Source: Atopsyche davidsoni | Lineage: Eukaryota > Arthropoda > Insecta > Trichoptera > Hydrobiosidae | Assembly: GCA_022113835.1 (NCBI GenBank) | Contig: JAILWY010000023.1 | Coordinates: 16,056,001 to 16,120,000, forward strand | Direction: 5' to 3' | Length of the DNA: 64,000 nt | Part shown: positions 37,707 through 49,220 of the stretch, piece after piece | Layout: each line of letters starts with the position of its first letter | Position numbering within the stretch: the first letter of the stretch is position 1 | The notes under the pieces: model-generated | What the model was told of the DNA's origin: nothing | Databases searched by the model: none | Seen by the model: the letters and a program-made list of their open reading frames with translations, nothing else | Position numbers and translations under genes: made by a program

Positions 37707-40700
37707 ATATTTATTTGGTTTTTAAACTATTTGAAGTCTGGGATACATTGAAAAAACATAAAAATTTATAAAAAAATTATTATAAGAGCAAGGGTGTTTT
37801 TTTTCTTTCATCTTATTATAACTAGATACTTTATCACTAATACACTTTACCGAAAGCATTCCCGTCGCTACATATTTGAGGCTTAGTTTTAAAAAGTACG
37901 TTTAAAGAAAATATAACAATTGAAATTCAGTATGCTCAAATATTTGTTGGGACGCTCGTTTCTGATTTTGATTTCTCCTCGAACGGTGCATCTGGAGGCT
38001 GGCAGGTCGCAGCTCAGGTGAGATAATCGGCGGAGGTGTGGGCCCTAATTATCCGGCATTCCTGGGCGCCGGCTTGGAGCGTTGCCGTTAATTTATTGTT
38101 TATCCGAATCGGACGTTAAAACATCTTCATACAACCAGGTGATAGAACAGGTATCGAGTTATATGGGCGAAACAGTTTTATAGCTCCGGTGAATCAGTTG
38201 GTATTGTCTGAGTGATTATTACAATTAAGTAAATATCGCAAGATAAAAAAATTTGGTATGTTATGTTTTGGTATGTTAGGAGCTGATTTTGATCCTTTCA
38301 GTGCTTGGTTCTTCGTCGTTTTGGAGGTCTTGGAAAATTCAAGCAGCTCAACACCCAATAAATTAAATTAACTCATGATTGAGGATGTGGGATAAGAGCT
38401 GAATGCAGATGGGTTGGTAACTTTGGTTGAATGTTGAATGACTGTTGCATGCAATAAGTCTTATTCATAGTTTTTCACCAAGATATTTTAAGCGTGGTTT
38501 TGACATCGTGGATTCTTTTTGGTTTATACCTAACAGCTCTCTAAACAAATTTACGATATTGTTTTAATGTGTTACAACTGTGGATGCAAATGATGTTATT
38601 TAGAGTCATTCACGACAGCATTTGAAGATAATTAATTAATGAGGGTGTTAAATTATTAACTAAAAGAAAATTAAGACGTCATTATAAAATCCAAGCTAAA
38701 GTCTTGTAGAAAAATATATAAAACTGCAGATAAAACCTATAATATTGAAAATCGAAACTCTTTGCATCGCATCTGTGCCGATAATTTTCTAATTGTATAT
38801 TGATTTTTATAAATATTTCAATCCAAAATATTACATGCATTGTTAATTTTGAGTAACTCTATTCCTACACAAAATTTTAACAAATATTCAATCAATAATT
38901 TAATGTAACGCATTGAAGAAATGATTGCGCAGTGTGTTCAATTATAAAAATGCATGTGAAAAGTTTTTCATTTGAATGTCAAAAAGCAATAAGATTTTCA
39001 CTATATAGAAATAAGTGAAATAAAGTTATTTTTTTATAAGAATAATGAAAATACGTAAAATTCAAGGAAATTTTGTTACAAACCAGAGAATAAACTAAAC
39101 AACTAAAAAAGAACAGAAATTAACTGATACGAAGTGTACAAACTGTAGATTAGTAGCTAATGACACACTGCGGTCGGTTCCAGAGAAATACATTAGAAAA
39201 CAATCAGGCGGGTTATAATATAACAATAATTCTCTCCTTTGACTCTTATACAAATAACCAATCTTGATTGCTTCCTCAGTAATTCCATGTTCTCAGCGTT
39301 ATTTGAACAATACACCAACCTTACAAAAAACATAGAAAAGCATAATATATATTGTGTGAACTAAAAAGGTAAGTTTAAAAAAATACCTGTTGATTTTTTA
39401 AAATTATTATTTAGGTATCAATTTTACTACAGTTTTAAAAAAAATTGTTTCCACAAATAAATGTGTCATGGATCGTCATGTGTATAATAATCTAATATAG
39501 CTACAGAGTAATATTGTTTTATTTCTTACTAAATTGTTTACTTGTAAAGCAATAAAATAAATGGCAAATCATACACTGTGCCACGTATTTCAAGACTGTC
39601 TCGCCCCTGAGCGGCACAAAATGTGTATTTATTTAATTTACCCTTTTGCTGAACGTAATCCATGTCATATTAATCACAATAATTTGATAATAAAGGATGG
39701 AACAACATTAATAAACACTGAAAACAATGTCGATGTAGTCAAGATATTCTAGCGACATACGAGAACTTCGAAGAAGATCAAAGAAACAATGAAATTATCT
39801 AAGTCCACCACCACATACAAATTATTATTATCATGTGATTAAGAACTCACTGATGCATCTTGAGATACGAAATCTACTATGGATATTAAATTTATAAATA
39901 TAGGTTATAACATACAATAACTTGAATACATGTCTCGATTGAATTAAAAAATATATATCATACCCAGAGCGAGTTGCAAGTGAACTACCCAAAGAATAAA
40001 TATTTTTTTCGAATGTAGATCAATTCAGGCGTATAGAATGTATGATCGGGTCATCATCAATCCATGGTTTTATTATAGTAGCCATGATTTAGTAAATGAC
40101 TCAAAGATGGGATATAATCCATTCAAATGGGATTTTCTAGATCTTCACATCTTGAAAAAAATCCACAAAAACAACATATGTGTGTATGTTTATTTGATTT
40201 TTAAAAAGCCAAAGTATATCATAATATAATAAAAAATAGCTCAAAAATCTCGTTTAAAATTGGATTAGAAAGTAAAATAAACAAATATTGAGACTAAGTT
40301 ATGAAAATCAAGCAAAAAATATATTAAAATAGAAAGTTTTCAAACTATAATCTCTTTATAATATTTCAACTGTCCTTTATTTGTATCGTTATAGATTTCT
40401 TTCAAAATATCTAAATTTTACATCCAATTAAATCCAGAACACATCCAAACGACGCTTCAGGTCGTTGGTTGTCCATTTTAATACTTAAAACGCCATTAAA
40501 TTATAAAATATCTAATCTCACGTGTGCTCGATGGCACTCTCTGAGTGTGTGAGATTATAAATTTATTTAAATTTTCCGAAAATTATCAGAATTAAACTAC
40601 AGCGACATAAACGGGGAGTTTTAATGTTTCTTCTCGTTTATGGTCCATTATATACAGGATGCCACGAAAATAAATTTCGTTTTAGAATCGAGAAATAACT

Positions 40701-41143
40701 ATTATTATTTGTTGTCAGTTTTATTTGGCTAATTTGATTTTATTTATTGTAGAATTATGGATTACTTTAATGAATGAATTAACCATTTGAATGAAAATGA
40801 TTTTTTTTGTAGATAAAAGAAATTTACGTGTATGTATATGATTATTTTAAGCCATATCCTATACGCATATTATACACCCAAAATTAACTTATTATGCAAA
40901 ACCTGTGCTTTAATTTTCTTGGAAAATAAATGTTTTGTTGTTTATTAATAATGAGATTTTTTATGAAGAAAAAATTCCATTCAGTTTTGTGGGGTAAACC
41001 AAATTAATAATAATATTATTGAGATAAAAAAACATAAAATATTTATTTTTCTGTTATAAAACTGCTGAAAAACCATTTATTGTTTTTTATACATTTATTA
41101 ATTCACCTTGCTCAAGAAACAATGAGAAAACAACCCTTTATGG
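37707..41143. other. AT-rich spacer with one decayed foldback copy
   Basis: Mostly featureless. A GC-rich patch at about 37975-38110 (GGAGGCTGGCAGGTCGCAGC and GGGCGCCGGCTTGGAGCG) may be conserved or exonic but gives no convincing frame. At about 38281-38375 the right arm AAGCAGCTCAACACCCAAT matches foldback element 'F', with a degenerate left arm. Frames at 39561-39752 and 40038-40229 show no domain. Confidence 0.45.
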
Positions 41144-41461
41144 GTGAACTTACACCCCTTGAATCTGGCGGCTTTGAGCTTAAATGACGTCACCCACCAT
41201 GGACTTGTATTTAAACGTATTTTATATTCAATAATCATTTCTTTTATTAATCTTTACTCTTACGCTAGAGAAGAACAATGCAATGTACAACCTCGTTATA
41301 TCCAACTGAGAAGCAAAATACAAAAAATGAACACCTGGTTAGTTTCGATGAAGTCAGATAAGGATTCTCAAGCCTTGAATGAATATCCAGTAGTAGATAT
41401 TCATTCAGTGGATTCACAAATTTTATGGCATAGCTCCTTTCATCCATTCGGTCTCGGTTAG
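41144..41461 (+). CDS. Uncharacterised 105-codon frame, doubtful
   Basis: The longest plus-strand frame with an ATG and mixed composition. It begins MNLHPLNLAALSLNDVTHHG, includes a hydrophobic stretch (IISFINLYSYA) and continues with a polar half (SKIQKMNTWLVSMKSDKD). No known domain is recognised, and the opposite strand is also open for 60 codons over the same DNA, which argues against selection on one frame. A CRE palindrome (41185-41192) is inside. It may be an old coding relic or chance. Confidence 0.15.
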   Translation: MNLHPLNLAALSLNDVTHHGLVFKRILYSIIISFINLYSYAREEQCNVQPRYIQLRSKIQKMNTWLVSMKSDKDSQALNEYPVVDIHSVDSQILWHSSFHPFGLG

Positions 41462-41856
41462 ATGAGATACAATAAATGCGTAAATAAAAACCTCATCAGT
41501 ATATTCAGGCTTACACTACTGTATTTTGATTTTGGATAAATTCAGATCGTTTCAAATAAATATAAATGAATTTTGCCGTAAGATTTATAAATACAAACCA
41601 AATCGTTGCTAAGCAATTATGCTAGCTATTATATTTTTAAACTTGTTTTAAAATGAAGCAAACTGTGTAATGTTAACAGTTATCAAATATACAGAATATT
41701 TTACTGCCCTATCATATAATTTAAATTAAAAAAATAATATGTCTATGGATGCCAACCGAGAATTCTGGCAAAACCTGTAGCTTTAATTAAAAATAAGTCG
41801 AAATAATACTGTCTGCTAGGTTAGAAACAAATTATTTGTATTAAATAAAATAATTT

Positions 41857-42160
41857 GACCTCCCCACTCTCCCCATTTAATTGCTTGTGCATGGCTGCCA
41901 TTCTGTGTAAAGGATCGGTAATGGAGTAGTGGACATGGAATGATTTTGGAGGGGTCTCCTGCTATTGTTTCTGTAACCTGCTGTAGAACGAGTATCAAAT
42001 CTTAACGTCAGACTTTGTAAAAAAAGGATTATATAATAATGCTATTGGGCAGCAGCAATATGCAAAACTAGGGGCCTGGCACAGCTTGAGTATATGCTCA
42101 ATGTAATCGTCGCCAACCTCCTCTGAGGAGAGGCACTTGGTGAAGAAGAAAGTTATTTGG
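41857..42160. repeat. Dispersed repeat family 'R', copy 2
   Basis: Shares GTGCATGGCTGCCATTCTGT, GATCGGTAATGGAGTAGTGG, a GAATGATT.TGGAGG block and the tail GAGTATATGCTCA...GAGGAGAGGCACTTG with the 43.6 kb copy. A 60-codon minus frame here is not kept in the other copies. Confidence 0.7.
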
Positions 42161-42315
42161 GTTAGGTTAAAACTAAATGTTTTAGACTAACTATTATATC
42201 ATATACTAGTAAAGTGATTTGAGTTAAGTTAGAGGTGATTTATTAATCGTACAAACTACTACATTATGAACAAGTTATACAACGATGATAATTGGGAGTG
42301 TACAAGCATGTAAAT

Positions 42316-42828
42316 CATAGGTTCCCAAACTATTTTGTCCCGTAGACCCCTTGTCGGGCTTTCCTGTTTTTCGTAGACCCCTTGCCTTGCTTATATTGAA
42401 TTTTTACAATTCATCAACTTCAACATATTTTTGTCATCTTATATAGAACACTTCACTTTTTAGATTTAATACATGTAAAGTTAATTATACCTTTATTAAT
42501 TAAAAACACGCAAAATGCAAATATTATCTATACTTTTGACAGAAAGTACTTGGTGGAATTCCATTTTTATAGCTTAAATAGAATAAAGTATTTGAAATGC
42601 CAACGTGAAAGGTTGGCATTATAACGAATTCGATAAGTCACAAAGTGCATAGGTAAAATCTGTGTTCGGTGCATTATGACATTTACGGAATGCCTAAATT
42701 TTGGTGATGACCTGCTTAAATGGGTTCCACTCTCGTAGACCCCTAATTTACAGTTCATGGACCCCCGATTTAATTTTTCGCTGTCATCGACCCCTGGGGG
42801 TCGATATTGACCACTTTGGGACCCAGTG
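42316..42828. mobile_element. hAT-type miniature element, copy 3 (related subfamily)
   Basis: Starts CATAGGTTCCCAAACTA and ends GACCACTTTGGGACCCAGTG; TTCCCAAA pairs with TTTGGGA. The flanks ATGTAAAT (42308-42315) and ATGTAGAT (42829-42836) form an 8-bp duplication with one difference. GTAGACCCC and GGACCCCC runs resemble those at the ends of the two related elements. The interior carries the A and B blocks described separately, so it is either a host for another repeat or a different subfamily. The minus 90-codon frame is a shadow. Confidence 0.8.
42531..42622. repeat. Conserved foldback repeat 'AB', copy 2, inside the hAT element
   Basis: Block A (ACTTTTGACAGAAAGTACTTGGTGGAATTCC) at about 42531-42567 and a shortened block B (GCCAACGTGAAAGGTTGGC, a hairpin with 6-bp arms GCCAAC/GTTGGC) at about 42598-42618. 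Its position inside a hAT element with a complete target duplication means it was part of, or inserted into, that element. Confidence 0.65.
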
Positions 42829-42929
42829 ATGTAGATCAATATTTGTTTTGAACATCACACGAGGTATGCTCGGCGAGCGTGGACGCGATTAGTGTATCAA
42901 GTAATTGGCACAGTTTAATGAATCACAGA

Positions 42930-43143
42930 CCGGGAGATGGCGGCCGCACATCCGTCACTGGGTCGTTCACACCAGCCTGGCCCGGCTCGAGGCTGCCCTG
43001 GGAATAAACCAAGTATCGCACGTACCGCAGGGGTAACAATTGCACAAGTCGCGGCGTCTCACACAGCCCATTCTGGGCCGGCTCTCCGCGCAAGCCGCGG
43101 CTTCTTCGGGCTACATTGCCGTAATCTTACGCGAGTACTGTGA
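42930..43143 (+). other. CpG-rich block with a 68-codon frame
   Basis: About 210 bp of strongly CpG-rich sequence with an ATG-led frame at 42937-43143 starting MAAAHPSLGRSHQPGPARG. No domain or signal is recognised. A CpG-rich promoter or conserved non-coding element is at least as likely as a gene; the ATG lies in GAGATGGCGGCCGC, a sequence also typical of regulatory CGGCC motifs. Confidence 0.25.
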
Positions 43144-43346
43144 TGTTTGAATCACTAAAAATCCGCTGTCTCCAGGGCAGTGCTGATTTTTGAGGTTATG
43201 TCGAAAAGCGCTGCCGCCATTTGCAGTGTGTCCATTATTGAGACTGCAAATTGATTAACAGCTTTTTAAACAAAGAAAATATTTTGGGATACAAAATATA
43301 TAGTATATACTGAAAAATATGGTTTTTGCAGAGTTGAGAATTTGAA

Positions 43347-43432
43347 GTCACAAGTCACGATGATATTTTTCTGAGAGTACCTTTAATCAATTTTCAATAT
43401 TTGAAAAAATAGGCAAAATCGTACTTACTGTG
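43347..43432 (+). mobile_element. tRNA-derived SINE type 1, body fragment
   Basis: CACAAGTCACGATGATATTTTTCTGAGAG and TTTCAATATTTGAAAAAATAGGC match the body of the 31.4 kb copy. Both the polymerase III boxes and the tail are missing. Confidence 0.65.
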
Positions 43433-43599
43433 ACGGTCTTCACAAAAATCAATATATAAATTATTTACTTTAATATTTACTATAAAATATTAACACATCA
43501 TTTTCACTGTGACAGCGAGAGCTCTTTCGATAATGTCCTCGAGATCGAAATAGATATGTATAGTAACGTAAAATATTTGTTTCTGTTATTATTAACGAC

Positions 43600-43965
43600 C
43601 CGCTCTTCCCATTTTGTTGCACGTGCATGGCTGCCATTCTGTACCCTGAGCGTGTGTAAAAGATCGGTAATGGAGTAGTGGATTTTGAATGATTCTGGAG
43701 GGATGTGCTCTAAAAATACGTGGGGAGGCTCCTGCTTTTGTTTCTGGAGCCTGCTGCAGAAGGAGTAACAGATCTAAAGATTATATAATAATGATATAGG
43801 GCAGGACCAATACGCTGACTCTAAAACTAAATAAAACTAGAAGGACCCAGGGACCCATAACACTATGTTCTCCTTAAAACCATGATCACTGGTTCAGCAT
43901 GAGTATATGCTCAGTGAAATGGACGCCAAACTTCTCTGAGGAGAGGCACTTGACGAAGAAGTATT
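43600..43965. repeat. Dispersed repeat family 'R', copy 3 (longest)
   Basis: Contains all words of copies 1 and 2 plus an extra middle section with CTAAAGATTATATAATAATGATATAGGGCAG (similar to GATTATATAATAATGCTATTGGGCAG in copy 2), followed by GAGTATATGCTCAGTGAAATGG and GAGGAGAGGCACTTGACGAAG. No coding sequence is recognised. Confidence 0.7.
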
Positions 43966-44138
43966 AATGACATAAAAAAAACACATGTCATTTAAATACT
44001 ATTCTTCTATTAGGTCTCAATTTTTAACTTATATCTCTATATCTCGATAAATTTGTATCTGTGCAACAATGTGAATTCATTATAAATATTTACTTTAGGT
44101 GTTAATTAACCTTTTTAACATATAAAAAATAAGAAGAT

Positions 44139-44289
44139 CAATATTTTTGACAGAGAGTAATTGGTGGAATTCCATTTTAATATGTTTGAATACTTGAGCG
44201 ATTTTCCACTTGTTCGTTTTTATTTGTGACCGGCAATATGTTTGATAATGCCAACGTGAAAGGTTGTCGAAACCGGTCGCAAATAAAAA
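44139..44289. repeat. Conserved foldback repeat 'AB', copy 3
   Basis: Block A (44139-44178) with ATTTTTGACAGAGAGTAATT and block B (44241-44278) with TTTGATAATGCCAACGTGAAAGG then AAACCGGTC. A long inverted repeat pairs 44217-44233 (TTTTTATTTGTGACCGG, first T at 44217) with 44273-44289 at 16 of 17 positions, so here the outer arms are different from those of copy 1. Confidence 0.65.
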
Positions 44290-45702
44290 TAGTAAGTATT
44301 TTATTCAAAAATATAGATACGAGTATGTTCAACAGTGCTAACGTGAGGTAGGTTCATGATTGAGAAGCATGTTCAAAAGCGGTTTCCGAAGATGTTTCCA
44401 GAGCTGGTCCTCCTTGGCTTGGGACGCCCTGGCTGCATAAGGTTGTAATAACAATGCAGCTTTGTTTATCGAATTGATTAATCAAAAGCGATTTCGGTCG
44501 TTTTTTGTTCGCGGAATAAGGCGTGGGGAGGTGTGGGCGAAATACGAACTTTCTCGACATCATACGAAGGCACTCGAACTGACCCGGCGTCAATAAACAG
44601 GCACATTAACATAGCCCACTGCTCGTATAATTCATTTATTTTATAAATAGACCTGTGGTAGAGTCATTTCAGTCCCAGGTGGACGCTAACGATATCTTAG
44701 TGATGGGCAAATCGATTTATTTCGACTTTTTTACAAATATAACTTTAAATTGCTCCACCCATTATTTTATGGGATTATTTTTTTTTGCAATGAATTGTGA
44801 AAATATTTAATATAGTAGAACATTTTTATTTTGAATTATATCAAAAAACAGTATATCACGTCGCCATGTAATTACCTAACCGACATTACACAATACACAT
44901 ACGAATACAGTCGTACAATAACCAAATAATTTAAGAAAGTTGGCCTCACAACCGTTATTTTTTTTATGAGTTTTTATTTTCACAATCAAATATATCTCAC
45001 CTATTAATAACTGTTAGTTCAACGGTCATGCTACATTTTCAGGTGTGCGCCGTCGTGCCGAGCTATATCGGCTCGCCAACACCCGAAGTCGTCCGAAGGT
45101 TGCCGAGGCGAGCTCGGGGCCGGAGGTGTCCGGAGATAACGACGATAATTAATCACGACAACCAGGCCGTTAAATTTAAATATTGAATATTACTTAGCGC
45201 GGAGATGTTACTCACTGAGGTTATTTTTATTTGTTCGTAATTTTTTTTTGTCTTGCCTCGGCGCCGATTTTTTTTGCCGCCGTAAACATGCGTATCTTCT
45301 TTTGTTTTTTTAATTGCAATACGCTTGTGCATCAAAATATCTGCTTTTCAAGCATGCCAATTTAAAAAAAAACTATAAATAGGATATTTATAGCATTTAG
45401 TGGTTAACGCCCGGAGCAGTGAAAGCGTGGGATTGCTTTCATCTTGAAGTGGATTAAATGATTGATTGATGTTTTAGGAATATCTTGAAATCATATTAAT
45501 TGATACAGTTACTTCAACAAAATGTACATAGGCAATATCGTGATGTTTGCATAAATATTCAGACGCTGATTTAATTACGAGATTTAGATTAATCAATGCA
45601 TAATCGTCCTCATGTTTTATGTGATCTTAAAAAACGAAACATTAGGGTTCACGATTTTTAGATTCAATGGAATAATTATGAAGAAATCAAATGCATTTGC
45701 TT
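44290..45702. other. Spacer with two GC-rich patches
   Basis: A patch at about 44380-44440 (CAGAGCTGGTCCTCCTTGGC) lies in a 79-codon minus frame without domain; it could be a fragment of coding DNA. A second, strongly GC-rich patch at about 45040-45150 (GCGCCGTCGTGCCGAGC, GAGGCGAGCTCGGGGCCGG) has no convincing frame and may be a regulatory or conserved element. The rest is AT-rich. Confidence 0.45.
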
Positions 45703-45892
45703 TATATATAGGATGTCCCAAAATTAAAATCTTGACAATGTAAAAATGGAGCGTTACACAATAGAACAACGTGTCTTCATTATTGAACAATATTTTAAAA
45801 ATAATGAAAGCTTGGCAGCTTTTTAAAACTTTACTCCAAATATAGCGACAAATTCAAATCTTGCGTTAATTTTCGGACATCCTATATATATA
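45703..45892 (+). mobile_element. mariner-type deletion derivative
   Basis: Begins TATATAGGATGTCCCAAAATTAA and ends with the complement TTAATTTTCGGACATCCTATATA; the two ends match over AGGATGTCC-AAAATTAA with one difference. TA-rich flanks fit the TA target of Tc1/mariner elements, but hide the exact edges. The centre keeps the first 26 codons of a transposase and nothing more. About 190 bp. Confidence 0.8.
45746..45826 (+). pseudogene. N-terminal stub of mariner-like transposase
   Basis: Reads MERYTIEQRVFIIEQYFKNN followed by ESLAAF and a stop. This is the start of the helix-turn-helix DNA-binding region of IS630/Tc1/mariner-type transposases of insects, as I remember it (the MERYT-EQR-IIE-Y-KN pattern). 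The catalytic DDE/D domain is entirely missing. The stub is inside the terminal repeats, so the element depends on other copies. Confidence 0.7.
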
Positions 45893-46237
45893 TTTTTTTA
45901 AATAGATGGTTTTTGTTTAAAATGGCATTGCTTATGCAATATTTCTTAAATAGTGTCTAGCCAACCAAGCTGTTATATTAATATACAGATAATAAATAAA
46001 TCATTATAACTTGAATTTAACAAACAATTCAACTCAAAAATAATAAAACTCCATTCCTTTATATTTATTTGCATGTTATTATCACACGAATCACATAACA
46101 CATCAATCACGCGAGCTGAAAAAAAAAACCAATAAAAAAACATTATATTGTATTCAAATTTGGAACAGGCATATTTCATAATACTATTTAAAAATCGAAA
46201 AGAATTTGAACTTCGAACGTGCGAAACGGCGCGGTGG

Positions 46238-46278
46238 TGGGGGGAGGGGGGGAAGGGGGGAGGGGGGGGGGGGAGGGG
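46238..46278 (+). repeat. Long G-rich tract, G-quadruplex candidate
   Basis: More than 35 of 41 bases are G, in runs of 4 to 13 separated by single or double A. The tract satisfies the four-run G-quadruplex pattern several times over. Three overlapping plus frames pass through it and are length artefacts of the tract. It is a mutation-prone, hard-to-assemble site. Confidence 0.85.
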
Positions 46279-48112
46279 CCGGCGGACAACTCAATTATTC
46301 AAATTTGGGAAATATTTATGGCAACACTATTGCCTATAAAATCCCCGCACATGACTCCGGATGGCACCGCGGTCTTAAATATTGTGACAAAAACCAACGT
46401 AAAATATATGGGCATAGACTACAAACCATGCACGGAGAAAATCGAGCAACCAATAACTGATGCAATAAAAATTTTAAATAAAAAAATTCACGTACGCTAC
46501 CACCTAAGCCGCATCTAGAAACCCCCACATAAAATAAAATAAAGGATCTTTGATTTTTTTCAAATCGTGCACATATATTTTACCACGGTATTTCATCACT
46601 CAAAACAAATCGTTTGCGCCAATAAACTGTTATTGTATTACTACGTAAAACATTTTTGTTTTTTTTTGAACCGTAATAAATAAAACAATGTTATAATTAA
46701 GAAGAAAAAACACAGCTGCTTATTTATTGAATGTAATATATAGAAAGTCGTGATGCAGCAGGTCACTTTTTTTATTTATCACACTCAATTTCACGAAGAA
46801 TATAATTAAACTTTCATACAAATTTTTTTAGAGTTTTTTATAAAATTTTGGGAAAATTAGAAGACTTGTGCGTTATCGTTTGATTTGCGCTATACTTATG
46901 TCGTTATAATCGGTAGAGACTCGCACGTTATGGGTTTTATCTCTTGTTAACATTATATTGTTTTCAAATAGCTACACATACAATTATGTAAAAACGACTT
47001 TTTATTTAAAGTTTTACCAATGAAAAATAATGCTATTTTTTCATTATTCCTAATTATATTATCAGATATAACAGTGAACGAAGTATACACAAAAATCTAA
47101 AAAAATATTTAAAAAGTTACACATACTGAATATAATTGAATAATGTAGTCAAAATCAACCCAGAAAAAATGTTTAAATTAAGTTATAAATAAACACAACG
47201 TATTCCCTGTATTTGTTTATTGTATTCAAACAGTTTGATAACATCTTAAATTCTGAAACAAGCGCATAGCGATCTTCTTTTGTGACTCGCAGTCTACTTT
47301 CTGGAGACGGTGACTCTATGGGCGAATCACTTCGTATTTGAATAAACATTTGTAGCTTGTTTCAAAGCACTAAATAAATTAAAGCACATAATCGATTTTG
47401 GAAAATAAATGACCGATCTAAGACGGAGTCAATATTATTTTTTTATTAATGAACCAACACACGGACGCCCGAAAGTTCGGCATTAGAAAAATAATAATAA
47501 AAAAATAGTAACAACCTGAAAAATAAATAATAAATTTCGGTTTTATTTTATATGTAAATCTAGTTTTTAACGTTTGACGGAGCTCACTCCAGCTTTAATG
47601 GTAATTTTTATTGATTGAGATTTTTAAACTTTAAAAATGGTTTCATTGCTTTTTGTTAGTGAATATTAAAATGCATTTATAATTTTAAAAATTAGGCAGT
47701 AAAATTATGCCACCATGAAACCCGTACAGCAATTGTCAATAAAAAAAGTATTATCAAAATAATTAGTATTTGATGAATTTAGAATTATCGGTTAATAAAT
47801 ATATTAAAATAGGTTTCAGTAATTTCGGGTGGGCTGTATCTTCTTCTTTTCCAACACATATGCTATCTCAAATCGTTAATCGAATCATATGCAAGCATCA
47901 ATCTACCTGTAAGGCGCCTTGTCTCTGATGTGCTTGCGGGCCCTGCCACAGAGCAGGATGGATTTATGTCGCGGAGTTCCGCTAAAACACTCCACATTAT
48001 GGGATTGTTAGAACATGAATTAGTAACTTTATTGAAAGTGTTCTCGGGAAATAAAAATTAAATGCGAGGAACGTGTCACGGTTTCTGGCGTCAAATAAAT
48101 AGTTACGACTCG
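46279..48112. other. AT-rich spacer after a moderately GC-rich 250 bp
   Basis: The segment at about 46325-46525 is open in several frames on both strands (for example a plus frame reading MTPDGTAVLNIVTKTNVKY and a minus one with many Cys/Leu). None matches a family I know. The rest to 48112 is AT-rich with a GC-moderate patch at about 47900-47970 (GTAAGGCGCCTTGTCTC, GGGCCCTGCCACAGAGC). Confidence 0.4.
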
Positions 48113-48171
48113 TGGTCAGGTGGTGAACAAGATTAGTTATTTACTGCGAGGTCTCGTGTTTGAATCTGAGA
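48113..48171 (+). mobile_element. Possible tRNA-like SINE head
   Basis: GTGGTCAGGTGGTGAACAAG (near an A box, one mismatch in the consensus) is followed about 30 bp later by CGTGTTTGAATCTGAG (near a B box). The body is not like the two SINE types defined elsewhere, and a chance match is possible. Confidence 0.3.
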
Positions 48172-48228
48172 GAAGCAGTACTAATTTTACAATCGGTAAT
48201 TGATTCACTACGAAAAATTTTAACAAGT

Positions 48229-48268
48229 TCGTTATTTTCGTTATTTTTTCGTTATTTTCGTTATTTTC
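48229..48268. repeat. Short tandem repeat, TTCGTTATTT units
   Basis: Four near-identical CGTTATTTT units with one extended by two T. Confidence 0.8.
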
Positions 48269-49220
48269 TGATTTCTGCTGAGACTGCTTTAAGATACATG
48301 ATACATAAAATAAATTTGAATGGGTTAAAAGTGTAGTTTGAATAAAATACTCAGTATTGTAGAGACCTAACAAGAACTTAAATGAGTAGTGTAGTTTTTA
48401 AACGTCTTATTCAGAATATTTGATCGCAAGTGTTTCTCGTTCGTGAAGTTTTAATGAATTCAAGGGTGTATGTAAGACACGGTGTTCAGTCGCAAGCTTA
48501 TTCTGTTATCAAAGGCTGGTAGTATTAGTATTAGTATGTAGTAAGTATTAATACACAGTGTTGACATTAAGAATAATAAAATAAACACAATTTCGCTGTC
48601 AAAACAACTATTAAAAAAAGTCACAGCGTTCAGGTTTATTCAGCGAATTTTGTAAAATGATAATCCGTTTAATCCAGAGGTTTATTTGAAATTAATTCAG
48701 TGTTTTAGTATGCAAGCGGGAGCCGAGAGGCCTCCACTGCCTGACGATGTACATACATTACCCGGCCGAAACCTCACCCCAGAGTGGAATGTGCAACCTG
48801 CAATAATAATTGTCATTTGCGATAGTAATTGTTCGCGGGGACATGCCCAGCATGGTTATGGCGACAGGACGTGACGTGATGCTTTGTGAAATGCGAATAT
48901 GTCACCAAATATCTCACCGGTAAACATTTTGGCACGTGTTTCTCGGGCTCGAAAGCAGGTGAAACGATAATTGTTTACGTTTTTTCAATTATAAAAATAA
49001 TTTCTATGATAGATGACACCACAGCGAGAGTTACGGAGGCATTACTCTTACATAATATATTTTTAAATTACATAAACTCGGTATCCTCTTGATTGTAGAA
49101 TAGATAAAATAAAATATTAATGCTGTAGTTGCTCGTCTAAATCAAACGTTTATTATTTATCATATTTCTTAATTATAGATAAATAAATATATATTGTCTG
49201 ATTTAAAGATACATGTCTAA
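48269..49220. other. Spacer with a GC-moderate patch
   Basis: A patch at about 48710-48860 carries GAGAGGCCTCCACTGCCTG and a 62-codon plus frame with PPLPDDVHTLPGRNLTPEW; no domain is recognised. It could be an exon fragment. The rest is AT-rich. Confidence 0.35.

Noticed and set aside
40652..40680. mariner-like end (TATACAGGATGCC)
   Set aside because: Single end; no partner or transposase found nearby.
42567..42839. 90-codon minus frame
   Set aside because: Lies inside the hAT-type element and runs across its end.
46206..46528. Overlapping plus and minus frames over and after the G tract
   Set aside because: Glycine-rich artefact of the G tract; several frames are open on both strands so none stands out.
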